From Rhynchonema sp. JSB1_4 (lineage: Eukaryota; Nematoda; Chromadorea; Monhysterida; Xyalidae), in NCBI GenBank assembly GCA_030248065.1, contig JASAMV010002144.1:35805-99804 (forward strand): a stretch of DNA of 64,000 nt, read 5' to 3'. A program made the position numbers and the translations under genes. The notes beneath the pieces were generated by a model that was not told the DNA's origin, did not search any database, and saw only the letters and a list, made by a program, of their open reading frames with translations. Shown here piece after piece: positions 8,477-19,932 of the stretch (positions are counted from its first letter, which is position 1; each line of letters opens with the position of its first letter).

Positions 8477-11400
8477 ATGATTGAATCGACGATGGAATGC
8501 AACATCGAGGATGTCATTCAATTTGTGCATCGGCCGGCTGGATTCGAGACAAGTGTGCAAATGGAGGGGCTGCTGTTGGTCGATCAAACGATGCTCTCCC
8601 AATCTGGCTCACGAACGGTCGGTAAACAGACCACGACCACAGCAGTTTGATGCATGCTGATGCGGTTGTCTTTGTTCTTCACCAAAGTTCAAAGCACGGC
8701 ATGTCATATTTTGAACAGCCGTTGAGGCTTGCCGGTAACTTGTCTCACTGGATTCTAGTGTCTTGTACACGTGCTCTTTATTCATTCACTAAGACCTCAA
8801 TATTCCAAACGCGTGCGTCAACCTAGATGCTTCATGTTTCTGTTGTGGTTCAAGAAAATGGCGTTGTTTTCAGTCGTCAACGACCAACAACAGCGATGCA
8901 GCAGCGGCTAGTGTGCCCCAGACAGTGACCGTACAAGCCAAACTGCTCGGCAATCTGCTGTTCTTATGGGATTGCACAGCGGACGTGGCTCGACTCACCA
9001 CTGATACCAGTCTGACCAAATGTTTGATTTTGGAACGAGCCGTCGTCGATTTGATGCAACCTGGTGAGTACAACGGTTTGGTTGGTGCAGCTGGAAATAT
9101 GATCTGCGCTGTGCGCCTTGCTTGGCGTCAAGGTCAGGCCATGGAATTTTTAAGCATATTCGCTGGGGATTTTTCAACTCTCGTGAATTTTCACCAGGGT
9201 AAAAATTGTTAATTTAGAGGTCTGAGAACGTAGAATGCCGGTGGTAGAATTGTTGATGACAGCTGTTCACAACCAGTACTTTCAACACTGTCAGCGAAGT
9301 TACTGTATACCAGTGGTGTCGTTGGGGGGGGGGGGGTGGGGGCCCCTGTATTGTATTGGGTTTTTTTTACCTTTTAAAAAAATTTATTTTTTTTTTCTTT
9401 TTTTTTTTTTTTTTTTTTATTTTCTGTATACAACCATTCCCGCCCGTCTCCGTCCGCGACTGCTTGCAGAACATTCTCAACAGTAATCTGCCGTACTAGA
9501 AAGCTACGCTCAACAATTCTACCATCGGCGTTCAACGGCCCCTGAGAACATCTTTACACTTGTCGGATTGTAAATTGTCTAAGAAATGCCATTACTCATC
9601 TCTCACTTCTAGGGTTAGGGCGAACTTAGGATGAACACGGAAACCGGAACACGGAAATAATTTACATACAAACCAGTTTCGTGGATTTCCGTGCACGGAA
9701 ATATTTCCGGTTTCCGTGTTCCGTGTTTTTTTCACGGAACACGGAAATATTTCCGTGTGAATAGTTGTTGCTGTTTGCGTCAACACGCGGGCTTTTGACG
9801 TCAGCACGCTGGCTTTTGTCATCATCACTGCAAACGCACCGTTTGCGTGCCTGAATCATTTCCGTGTTTCGTGACACGGAAATATTTCCGTATTCCGTGA
9901 TTCTCCAAAATATTCACGGAACACGGAAATATTTCCGTGTTCCGGTTTCCGTGTTCAACCTAAGTCCGCCCTTAGATAGATGTCGGGTGTCGGGTGCCAA
10001 AAAAGTGTAGGTGTCGGGTGTCGGGTACCTCCAGATGTCGGGTGTCGGGTTTTTTGGGACCCGACAGCCGACACCCGACACTTACGGTTCAAAACATCAG
10101 TTTTGCTGAGAGAAGAATTTTGAGAGAAAATTTTCTTCGAACCAAATATTTCCGAAGACGCAGAATGTGACATTTTGGTGTTTATTTCGTGCGAAAATAC
10201 TTGAATTCAGTAACCTGAGCCAAAAAATTTCACTAATGATGCAACTGAGCAAAAATTTGCCTGTTTTTGGTCCAAAAACAGATGTCGGGTGTCGGGTTTT
10301 TTTCAAAAACTAGGTGTCGGGTGTCGGGTTTTTTTGCAACTGTCGGGTGTCGGCTTTTTTTCTCAGGTGTCGGGCGTCGGGTACTTCCAGATGTCGGGTG
10401 TCAGGTGTCGGGTACCCCCGACCAGTGGTGTCGTTGGGGGGGAAGGGGGGTTACCCCCCCCCTAGTATCCGGTATCCGGTATCTTGATTTTTTCACCCAG
10501 GGGTATCCGGTATCCTGACTTTTTGTCCAAGGGTATCCTACCCTAAAAATTTTCCGAAAACGGTAAAAATCGCCCATTTTTACCTCTAAAATGCTCAAAA
10601 TCGCTTGCTAGCGCAAGCATAACCCCCAAAATGACCATTTTTTGCGCTTTCAACACCGATTTTGCTCAATTTTCCTCTTAAAAAATTGACTTTTTTTGAA
10701 CAACCCCCCTGGGTATCCGAGATTTTTCATTTTAGGGAGCAACCCCCCCCCCTGGTATCCGAGATTTTTTATTTTGGGTATCCGGTATCCGAAAATTTTG
10801 GATTTTGGGTATCCGGTATCCTGACTTTTTGATTTCCCAACGACACCACTGCCCCCGACCTCTAACCCTACTCACTTCACATGGCCGGTGTCGCGACCTG
10901 GCTGCCAGCAAAACGCACATCTGCCATTATAAATTGATATTTTGCGTCAACGTGGCTGGCGGGCATGCACGTTACCTTCGGTCTGGAGCAATCACTCTTG
11001 ACACAAACACGATTGATTTTGCAACACAGATGCGCAATTTCCCTACGGTTTCGCCATCCATTTTCCGCTGGCTGAGCGGCCGTCACAACGTCAATTCCAT
11101 TTCTCCACATTCTCCGAGCACGATCGTGAACAGTGGTCAGCGGCTGTGACCAAGGTGAACTGCCAAGGGCTGCTTAACTTGCCGAGATAGCATGAATTTA
11201 ATTGTGCTCTTCATGTCGCGGGCCTCTGATAAAGTATATGCCACATAAAGTGCTGAAAAAAGGTCGTATTGTCGGCATCACAAGCCCGGATTTTTATGTG
11301 GGGTTCTTGTTCTTTGAGTTCGGCGTCCCCGATGGAAACATTCCTCCAAAAAGCGGAAGTTAACAGGCACTCCATTTGTCTTCGTGAAGATATTGCAAAT

Positions 11401-14400
11401 GGAAAATAAGATCTTGGAAAGTTCGGAGAGGACGGTTGCCACCGTGATGTACCAAGACAAACCGAGGTCGAAAGATCTAATTGGACTGACGTTCCTAATG
11501 TTTCATATTATGTTGTCACAGGCATCGTGTGAATTGTCGGAGCACATGCTGCGGTCGTGTTCAATCGAACGGCACTCGGACACACCAACAACGAATAGTG
11601 ATGGCGGAATATCGCCGGTCGATTCGCCACTGAAACGTTATCAGTATCAGGTGTTCTGTGGTCAATAACAGTTTGAGTTTGCACAGAATTATGAGCATGA
11701 GCAGCCGGGCAGCTTGTTTGTAATGATTGCGTTTCTCAAGGCTGTGTGTGATCACAATAATGTATTTTCGCACAGCAGAACAACGGCATGTTGTCGACAG
11801 TCGAGCCGCATTTGAATATGAAACTGGCGTCGGGACTGTTGGCCAACTGGGATAAGGTCCACCACCAACTGGCGCCACCGTCCAGACCACACATGCCCAT
11901 TGTGTGTGAGGTGAGGCAATGGATATGTCAAAACCCGGTTGTAATGTAATGAACAACCCTTGCTCTCACATCCTTCCGATCAAAGCAACTAGACGACGAA
12001 ACTAAATTTGGGTATCACAGATCTTTTGTTATGACGGTATTTGACTGCGTTACTGCATTTTGCAATTTGACCTGTCATCAAAACCAAAAAACACCTCTTG
12101 TTGGCAACAATGATTAGCGCTTTCATATCATGCACAATGCCGTTGCAGGAATGGATGAGCGAATCGAAACTGGCTCTGCTATTGCCGCCCACCGTCATTC
12201 GTCTGTATCGACGGTGGACGCAGGACTTCCGTGCGCTATTGGAGGAACGATTAACGTACTTGACACGCGAAATGGTGCCGCACAAGGTGAGGACCGCAAC
12301 TCTCAACGTGTAACCGCCGGCTATACCCATTTTGCAGACTTAGTTGTTGTGGACCAGCACGGTCCAAGCGTTTGAGTCGAATTATGAGTTGATTGAAGCG
12401 CTAAGAGATACTATTGCGATTGAACTATGGGAAGGCGAGGACCTTTCTTGCTTCAAATTGTGTTTTGCGCATTATCGGGAAATAGTCTTCAAACATTATG
12501 GCCTGTCCCCTTCCGTCGTCCCAAGTTCTTGGGTAAGAGCGGATATCGGGTGCCGCGTACCAAAAATGGGCACATGTCGGGTGCCTCCAGATGTCGGGTT
12601 TTTTGGACCCAACACGTACAGTTCAAAGCATCGATCTTGCTGAGAGAAAAATTTTAGTCCAATTTTTCTTCGGGCCAGATATTCCATCAAGGTGAATGTT
12701 GTAATTTTGTGTTCAGGAACCTATGAGTTTGAAGTGCCGCTCATTGCCAACGGCATGTTGCCTATTGTTTCAGGGCGAACACCTTCGTCTGCTGTCCGGC
12801 AACATCGAGCGTTACGACGAAGCACTCGAGTTCCTCGACACCTACAACGGCGCCTTTTATCGTCCGAGCTCGGAGAAGTTTCGCATGGCGTTCGCCTTTT
12901 CGCCCATTAATCTGCATTATCAGGCGGGTTTTAAATCGAGTAATGATGTTGAATTACTTTATCTGTTTTTATTGCAACAGAATCAAAGCACGGACAAACA
13001 ATAGGACATGTTTTTCTGATTCACAGGCATTCTTCGTTCTCACATATCCCGAGCCGACGTTCGAGCCGGAATTTGAACGATTCGATTTCTGGACGGCGGG
13101 CACTTGCTCGGCAGTGCCTTTGAGGTGGGAACACGTACACATTGTTCGACTGTACGATGCGAAAATATCTGCCACTTCAACATATGTGCCATTACGCGGT
13201 ATTCGTATCACCATGGATTTGTACAGGTATTCCGATGGTGGTGCCTTACACATGCTCAGACGACTGGAAGCACATTTCGGCGAAAATTATCCCGTGATGC
13301 ATCCGAGGCGTTTCTGGGCGCGAAAACGCGCGCTCGATGCGTTCCGGTATGTTTTGAAGAAAGTTGCGGTAGTTGTATGTAGGTGACCAAGAGCTCTGAA
13401 ACTACTTGCTTCATTCTGTTCATTTCGCTTGGCGTTGGTTTTTCATGTTGAAACATCAATTTGTTATCATCAGTTTGCATCATCTCCAGAAACCAAGCAA
13501 CAACGATGACGGCGGACATGTTGCGATCGTGGTCGGTCGACAACAAACAGTTCGTCAAAACAACAGATCCCGTTCTATTGTTGACGAAGGTGAGTTTTAG
13601 TTTTTGTTTTGTTCCGCCGTTGGTTTTTTATTAATGGGAGCCCTAGTAAACCTTTGTGTCATCAGCCACTTGGCCAAGCACTCGGACGCGTGCGAGCAGA
13701 CATGCGTATTCGGCAATGATTGCAGATCAACGAGCTCAAAGCGCACATCCTGGACTGGTACGCACCGGTGGAGCATCTGCTGTGCCCGACCGTTGACCAT
13801 TTGTTGGATTTGAGTTGTGGCAAACAGTCCGCCAATTCGCGTGTGCCGTTTGTGCCAACGAAAAGTGTGGATGATCTATGTGCTAATTTGGAGTCATTGA
13901 TGGTAAATTCAGAATGAATTTGTTCGTTGTTTGTGTTCGTCCCAATCCCAAGGAGCACAGTGGCTAATATGAAAATTACTCAAGTGACAGCAAAGATACT
14001 GGACGATGTTCTGTGTTTAGATTTAGTGCTTTTTTCCATCGTTATCCTTTAGGTGAGTCTTTCAACAAAAGTGGCCGTGTCCGATCTGGTTGATCAAACA
14101 ACGAGCTCCGATTTTGAAGATGGTGGACTTTCATTTGACCAATGGTTGAGCTCGACAAAGGCCGTTGTCCAGGTTCGCGCCTGACAGGATTTGTTTACCT
14201 GTGATTTTCCACCACTACATTTTCCATTTCTTATAACTTTCAAAATGTTCGATTCGGATTAGTTTCGTTTGTTGGAATTCGTTCAGGAAACACTGCTTCA
14301 ACTGGAGGTGCTCTGTGACACGCTGCATGATGCGCTACTGTACAAGTATTTGACTGCGTTCCGGTACGTATGCGGCTTAGTACACTATTTGATTGTGTTC

Positions 14401-16673
14401 TGTTGAGATCGCGCCAAAAAATGGCACGTGCACACGATTCAGATCCAAGCAATTGTTGCACACCTTCTACGCATTTCACCTTCGTTCCGACATTGTCTTC
14501 TCGATGGCACTCAGTGTCGCGTGCTCGACCATTTTGGGTAAATTCTGGGTGCGCGATGAAACGTCACAATCAACGGTTGGTTCTTGTTGGCACTTATTCC
14601 CGAACGGCGCGCACGGATGAACCCTCCATAAGTTTTGAGTAAAGATTTGACGTGATTTGCAGAACAAAGACGAATCTGCTGAAGCCTCGTCACCCTCTCC
14701 GTCCACGGATTGTGCTAATCTGCTGGCGCGTGTCGCTGCATGGCCGCGCACAAAGCTCTTGCTCACGATTGCTGGTCATATGTCGTGCTACGGTGAGACT
14801 GCTCATGGTGTACTTGTACTTTTATAATATTTTGTCAGCAACAAACAGGGCTAATGGTTTTGTCGTCAAATCATGTCTTCAAATAAAGTCGTCAAACAAG
14901 CAATAATACATGAGCCCCAAATGAACGCGAAAATAATACATGCGATTTGACGGCAAGATGCGACGACATGATTTGACGACATTACTATAAGCTACAAACA
15001 GCACTGTGTACAATAACCAGCTCAATGTATTCAAATTTCATTAATATTTGATACGCCAGGCGAAGAGCGTTCGATGTTGGAGGACAAGTGGTACGCGTGG
15101 CAGCTGGTCGAGACCGCGTGTCGGTTTCGTTTCGTCACCGCGTTTTCGAGCGTCACAGCGCGGTCGTGTCAGCCGATTGTTGAAGGTGACTATTTTGTTG
15201 TTTGTTTTATGTCTGTTCGAAACGTCAGTCGATCCGTATGAATGTTTCACAACTAAGGTTCAGCGACACGTTTTGTTTCAGGCAGCCAATTTGATCTGGT
15301 CGTGTCATTACCAGTGCCCGATTTCATCTACCAGCAGCTGCCCGATACATTGAAAATGCCGGACACCACGTTCAGGTTGCCACTACTATTGTTTTGCTAA
15401 GATTGGCCTTGATTCGTTTTCTTTTCATCCTTCATCCATCAAATCGTGTTGTTTTGTCAGAGTTGAGTGTGCGTGCTGGAACGTCGGCATCAATCACGAG
15501 GCGTATTTTGGCGAGAAGCTGGGCGAAAATCAATTGGAAATCGATATGAATCGAGCGGCATTGGCCACCACCAGTCGACATGTGATGAGGTCGATTGTTG
15601 TGCTAACAAAGCAACGGATGTATTCTCAAACGTGCTGCGTTCTGTTTTGCAGATTGCATGCCGAAATACCGAAGGACAAAGATAGCAGGCTGACGATAGC
15701 GCTTAAACGCGCCAAGAACATTGTGGACCAGCTGGATCGCGAGGTTGGCGTCGTGTGCTGTGGTTGTGTGGCATGTGGTGATTTTAACATCTAAGCCGGG
15801 CAGCTGCATTATCGTTGTAAACAGGCGCAACTTCTCCCCCATATAGAGAGCCACTTACAGCCATGCCACTAAGCACGGCATCGATATTATATAATTACAA
15901 CAACAGTAATACGAATGTGAACCCATCAACCGTACGTACATGCAGGTCACGACCAAACCATCGCAGAAGAACGTCAAGATTCTTCGCTTAGCTGCAAGAT
16001 TGACGCAGACGATCGACAGTCCTCTGGTGTTGGGCTGCAAAAGTGGCAAGGACCGAACTGGTATGGGGAAGGGGGACACTGTGGATTGGAGAAAACTGGG
16101 AACGTTTACGCAGCAACATCTGTTGTCTCGAGCACTAAAGGGCTGAAAATTCGGTGCAATAGTCACTAGCATTGAAATACGCCTGAGCATTTTAGAACGA
16201 GACCAACTAGCCGGACCTGTGTCGCTGACCCAAAAAGATCGTAGTTGATCATTCAGAGACGCTGCCAGCGAAATATTTCGGTTGAGAGATCTGAGCGGAA
16301 CGTTTGTGGTTAACCGTACTCGATGGGATCTGAGTGTGCTTTTTCTTACATGCTGCCACTTGGTTTTATCCGTCAGTCGGACACCAGTTGGACAACTTGT
16401 CTGGTGTTTATATGTGGACGTATGTAAACGGCTGTTGTCTTCTCAGCTATGGCAGTGACGCTCGAGCAATGTCACATTCTGCGCGAGATCAGTGGTTTAG
16501 CTGTTGACGATCTGTACGACACGTTGGACCAAATGCGCAAACACAGCGTACGACTGCGCAACTGTGAGAAGAACATTGGCAAACCGCAATACGCATTCAG
16601 TCAGTTTCAAATGCCGTTTTTGCCGCGCGAATACCGCCCGCCGGCCGGCTCCTTTGGTCAATATCAGACGTAG
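8477..16673 (+). CDS. INPP4: Inositol polyphosphate 4-phosphatase (INPP4 type) with N-terminal PH domain
   Basis: 22 exons join without a frame break (about 1,021 aa): 8477-8617, 8874-9063, 11030-11154, 11390-11650, 11776-11910, 12149-12286, 12344-12532, 12774-12923, 13027-13124, 13227-13346, 13490-13589, 13726-13902, 14053-14172, 14287-14363, 14443-14575, 14663-14792, 15060-15185, 15282-15375, 15461-15589, 15653-15743, 15946-16060, 16447-16673. Exons 1-3 look like a PH domain (KLLGNLLFLWDC ... YGFAIHFPLAE ... EHDREQWSAAVTK). Exons 8-10 match the INPP4 NLH-Q/GAPAA/SGGL region in pattern. Exon 19 has WNVGINHEAYFGEKLGE. Exon 21 ends with the catalytic CX5R loop CKSGKDRT (Cys about 939, Arg about 945), followed by MAVTLEQC, and the protein ends EYRPPAGSFGQYQT. 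The family removes the 4-phosphate of PtdIns(3,4)P2 at endosomal and plasma membranes. The start codon, the exon 4 acceptor and the exon 8 donor (apparently GC) are the weak points. No clear C2 domain was recognised. Confidence 0.93.
9618..9971. mobile_element. PIF/Harbinger-like MITE with TTA target duplication
   Basis: The left end GGGCGAACTTAGGATGAACA and the right end, complement GGGCGGACTTAGGTTGAACA, are inverted repeats with two mismatches over 20 bp. TTA flanks both sides (9615-9617 and 9972-9974). The interior is repeated ACACGGAAATATTTCCGTG palindromes that can fold into many hairpins. No transposase is encoded. A 3-bp TWA duplication with G/C-rich ends suits PIF/Harbinger, but the class is inferred from ends only. 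Confidence 0.65.
9975..10422. repeat. GTCGGGT-repeat block
   Basis: Repeated GATGTCGGGTGTCGGGT units surround a unique core (TTTTGCTGAGAGAAGAATTT). A shorter relative with the same core and TGTCGGGTGCC units lies at about 12533-12680 in intron 7 of the same gene. It is probably a dispersed non-autonomous element. Its ends were not resolved. Confidence 0.6.
10423..10851. mobile_element. hAT-like MITE with 8-bp target duplication CCCCCGAC
   Basis: The ends CAGTGGTGTCGTTGGG and CCCAACGACACCACTG are perfect inverted repeats. The same 8-mer, CCCCCGAC, flanks both sides (10415-10422 and 10852-10859). The inside has repeats of GGTATCCGGTATCC and a CGCTTGCTAGCGCAAGC palindrome. It is inserted inside the GTCGGGT block, so it is younger than that block. 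Confidence 0.88.
12533..12700. repeat. Second copy of the GTCGGGT-type repeat (INPP4 intron 7)
   Basis: It shares the order GTCGGGTGCCTCCAGATGTC, then a TTTTTTGGACCC stretch, a GTTCAAAGCATC segment and GCTGAGAGAAAAATTTT with the block near 10020-10140. The 5' splice site GTAAGA of intron 7 sits directly at its left edge. Confidence 0.55.
14861..14981. mobile_element. Short foldback MITE in INPP4 intron 16
   Basis: The left end TGTCGTCAAATCATGTC and the right end GACATGATTTGACGACA are perfect 17-bp inverse complements. The interior has a further direct copy of GTCGTCAAA. A decayed relative with GTCGTCAAATC occurs near 61645-61730. Confidence 0.65.
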
Positions 16674-17427
16674 CACAGAATTGATATTTTTAGTCACAGA
16701 TTTTTATTTATTTTTTGCTGACTGCTGACTAGTCAGTTTCAGCTGATTCCACTAGTATGTTCATGCTCATGTTTTCTCATCTGTTCACTTCACACGTTGG
16801 ACAAAGAAAAAAATTAGACTTATTAGGTACCTTGTTTTTCGACTGTGTTAGTTCTTTAGCTCACCTATGTGTTTTAGTTCAAGTGTACTATTGTTGTAGT
16901 TACATTGTTTCAAAATGGTATATTGACATTTTGTTAGCTGTTAGCTCATTTAAAACTTGTTTTCCTATGGTACGTGAAATGAAATGTGCATAAACCAAGA
17001 TTTGTTGACTTCCGGAAAACTTCAATCTCATCCTGGTTGGTTCTGGTCTGTGTGTGAGGTATTCTTTCGATTAATTGTGTCTTGATTATGATTTGTGTCC
17101 TGGTTTTTGCTTCGGCTATCGTTTTACTGTGCAGTTTGAGACATTTTCAGGTCTAGATTCTTAGGAGACTTTTGTGTTGTGTGCTGTTCAACTTGTGATT
17201 CACATGCTGTGTTGTGTGCGCTGTTATGAAAATTTATAAGTATCAATTTTGTTCGAACATCGATTAAAACGTACGTGCGTATGTGTTAAAAACAAGCAGC
17301 TCTGTGATTGGTAATGTTTTTATGTATGCTGAGTCAATTGAAAATACGTACATAGTCACCGAAAACAATAAATCAGGGCATGGCCAGATATTGTATAGTT
17401 TGCAACAATGGTTTCGGTTATCAACAA
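16674..17427. other. 3' UTR of INPP4 and convergent intergenic spacer
   Basis: The sequence is AT-rich and T-rich with no repeat ends, as expected for untranslated DNA between two convergent genes. The AATAAA at 17367-17372 on the + strand is the best poly(A) signal candidate for INPP4, giving a 3' UTR of roughly 700 nt. That places its end within 60 bp of the stop codon of the minus-strand gene. Confidence 0.5.
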
Positions 17428-19932
17428 TCATTCTCCAACGGGCAAAGGCAGCATGAATGACTCCTGGTCGTTGTTTGTTTGTTGCTCGACACTGGCATCT
17501 GGTGCTACCGGTTGGTCGGACGCTGGTTTGTCCACTTTCGCTGCCTTTGTCCCATCAGTCGCCCTCTCACCAGTTGTATGTGTCTCTTTTGTTTCTTCAC
17601 TGGTCACTGCAACCTCTTTTTGTTCATTCCCAGCTGCTGTTGTTGCGTTCGATTCGGGTCTGACTGTTGTTGTTGTTGTTGTTCCGTTTGAATCTATTTG
17701 CGGGCCGATTTTGTCAGCCCCTATTGCCAGTTGAGTTGACGTTTCAGTCCCTGCGTTATGCACTGTCGTCGTTGCTGGCGGGTTTGTGCTGGAATTCGTC
17801 GTGTTGTGTTTCAATGGTTCTTCTTCGGGCCGCACTTCCGATTCTTCACTTGAATGCTCTTGATGAACGGCCGACGTTGATGTTTCCGTTGCCATTTGAG
17901 TTGATGTTTCACTGTGTGCTGTGGACGCCTGATACACTGTCGTTGTTGTTGGCTTGGTTGGGCTGGAGTTCGTCGTTTTAGCTTTTGTCGATTCTTGTTC
18001 ATCTGATTCTTCACTTGATACTTCTGATTCTTTACCGGCATCCTCTTGGTGAACGGCCAATGTTGATGTTTCATTCCGCCTGGCTTCCTGATGTTTCACG
18101 GCTGTAGTGGCGAGTTGTTCGTCAGCCGTTGCTTCAAGTAATTGAGACGTCGTCATTGTCAATTGCCCATCGGTGCTGTCGTTGCGTGATTGTGTCGCAC
18201 TCTCTTCCGTGGTCGGCTGTTGTTCAGGTGTATGTGTTGCTGTTTTCTCTGTTTCTTTCATTTTCCCCATCGTTGCTGTCGGTGCCCTTGTTGTCTCTTC
18301 ACTTGGCGTTGTTGGTTCATTGTGTTGTTCGGGTCGCTGTGCTCGAGTCGGTTTCGTGTCTGTCGCGTAGTCTTGTCGGTTTTGATCTTCAGTTTCTTCA
18401 TTCTTGTCAGCGTCGCTCTGATCGTCAAGTTCGTTTGCTTCTTCCGTTGCTCTTTCTTCTACAGGTGCAGTGCTTGCTTCTTGATTCGCAATCACAGGCT
18501 CATCATACATTGCTCGTTCGTCTGTTGAAACATCAGCCGTTTCATCCTGCTGACTGGACCCTGCCGTATATTCATCATAATACACGTCTGATTGTTCTTC
18601 TGATGACTCTTCCACCTGTTCTTCTTGTGCAGATGTGTCTGGTGATGACAGTAATGCATCGACAAATCGATTGTCCCTTTCTTCTTGTTCTTCATCCACG
18701 TCACCATTGGTCACATTCGAGTCAAGCAGCGTCACATCGTACTCGTTGTTGACGAAATCGGGCGTTTCCATTCTTCTCACCTCGTCTGGCTCGTCGTTGA
18801 ACGTGGCTGCAGCTGCAATTGCGACAGGAAATGTTTATATGGGTATAGTATGCATGAAACGGCTCCCTGATACGCTGTTTAGAAGGGACGGGATATAAGT
18901 TTCTACATACATAGCGCAACACTGTTTCACAGTTTAAGATATATGAACCACACAAAATCGCAGTACTATTATGAATTGACTGACACCAACATCATACCCG
19001 TGCCACACATCATTGTGACTTCTGCATTCAAGTAAGGAATGATATGACATACTGTAACTGATAATTTCTTGAACTAACGACATGCATCCAGATTGCACGA
19101 TTGTGTCTGATGTGCGGCACACAGCAATGACGTGTTGGTGAAGTGGGCAGTTCGAATTTGCATGCCACCCCTGCCACACGATACACTGCATGTTGACCAC
19201 TGTGACCACGTCGAAGTGCCGCAGTCGTCTGAGAATAATGGAGTTTGGGGTTTGAATAATGGCGATCGGATGTGCCTTGATCAAGTGACTTTGTTTTTGG
19301 GGGCTTGCATTTGCTCGTGACAGTGGCGGCACAGGAAGAAGTTTTTGAGCAAAAATTTTTGTTGGTGCGCTTGCGTTATTCATTAACACAACAACCACCA
19401 ATTCATGCCTATTCATACCTAGCAGCAAGTTATCGCTTGCAATCTTGTCAAAACTCGGATCACTCATGGCTGGTGACCACTCCCGATCTTTGTCCAAGAA
19501 TCGATCGTGCATGTCGGCCAGCTTGCGCGAATTTGCCAGCAACTGGTCGACAAACGCGCTGTCTTTGTCATCCATTGGCCCAACGTCCGACTTTGCCAAC
19601 GATTCCAGCATTTGGTCACGAACTCTGTCCAGGTAGCGCGCCAAACTGTCGAACTTGTCCGCGTCCGAATTGATCAATTGATGACTGATGCCTGTAACGG
19701 AATCCACGGTGTTGAAAAATAAGAGTTTGGAAGTTGGGGACCTATGGGCGAAACTTACTTGATGTTCGGGATCGGGATTCAGCCTAGACCCCACAATGCG
19801 CTTACATTGCATACACAACTCAAAACATTTTCAGAACCTTAAAAATGTTGAACATTGCAAGTATCAATAAAATCACTAACATAAAATCGCCTGTGCCAGT
19901 AGCACAACGACAGCCAAGGATGTTTTCTCCAT
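17428..19932 (-). CDS. Acidic Ser/Thr/Glu-rich, probably secreted protein of unknown function
   Basis: The well-supported exons are 19691-19419 (an 91-codon helical segment, LARYLDRVRDQMLESLAK ... RKLADMHDRFLDKDREW) and 18812-17428 (461 codons to the stop), joined in phase. The big exon is rich in E, D, T, S and Q, with two tandem repeats of about 55-60 residues, each opening ETST and containing AVHQE and SEESE. A first exon at 19932 reads MEKTSLAVVVLLAQAILC, a good signal peptide, but its link to the helical exon (possibly through a short exon near 19760-19818) is unresolved because the phases do not fit with ordinary GT donors. The composition suggests a disordered, possibly O-glycosylated extracellular protein. 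No known family was recognised. Confidence 0.62.

Larger units (their letters stand above)
9064..11029. other. Second intron of INPP4 (2 kb), almost entirely transposon-derived
   Basis: In order it contains a one-ended CAGTGGTGTCGTTGGG fragment (9311 on) with a long G-run and a T-run, a Harbinger-like element (9618-9971), a GTCGGGT-repeat block (about 9975-10422) and a hAT-like element (10423-10851) inserted in the last block. The neighbouring exons splice in phase across it (CCT G / AT GCG), so the insertions are tolerated. Confidence 0.75.

Noticed and set aside
18129..18752. 207-residue hydrophobic frame on the + strand
   Set aside because: It is the complement of the acidic Glu/Thr/Ser-rich exon, whose codons read as Leu/Ser/Cys on the other strand.
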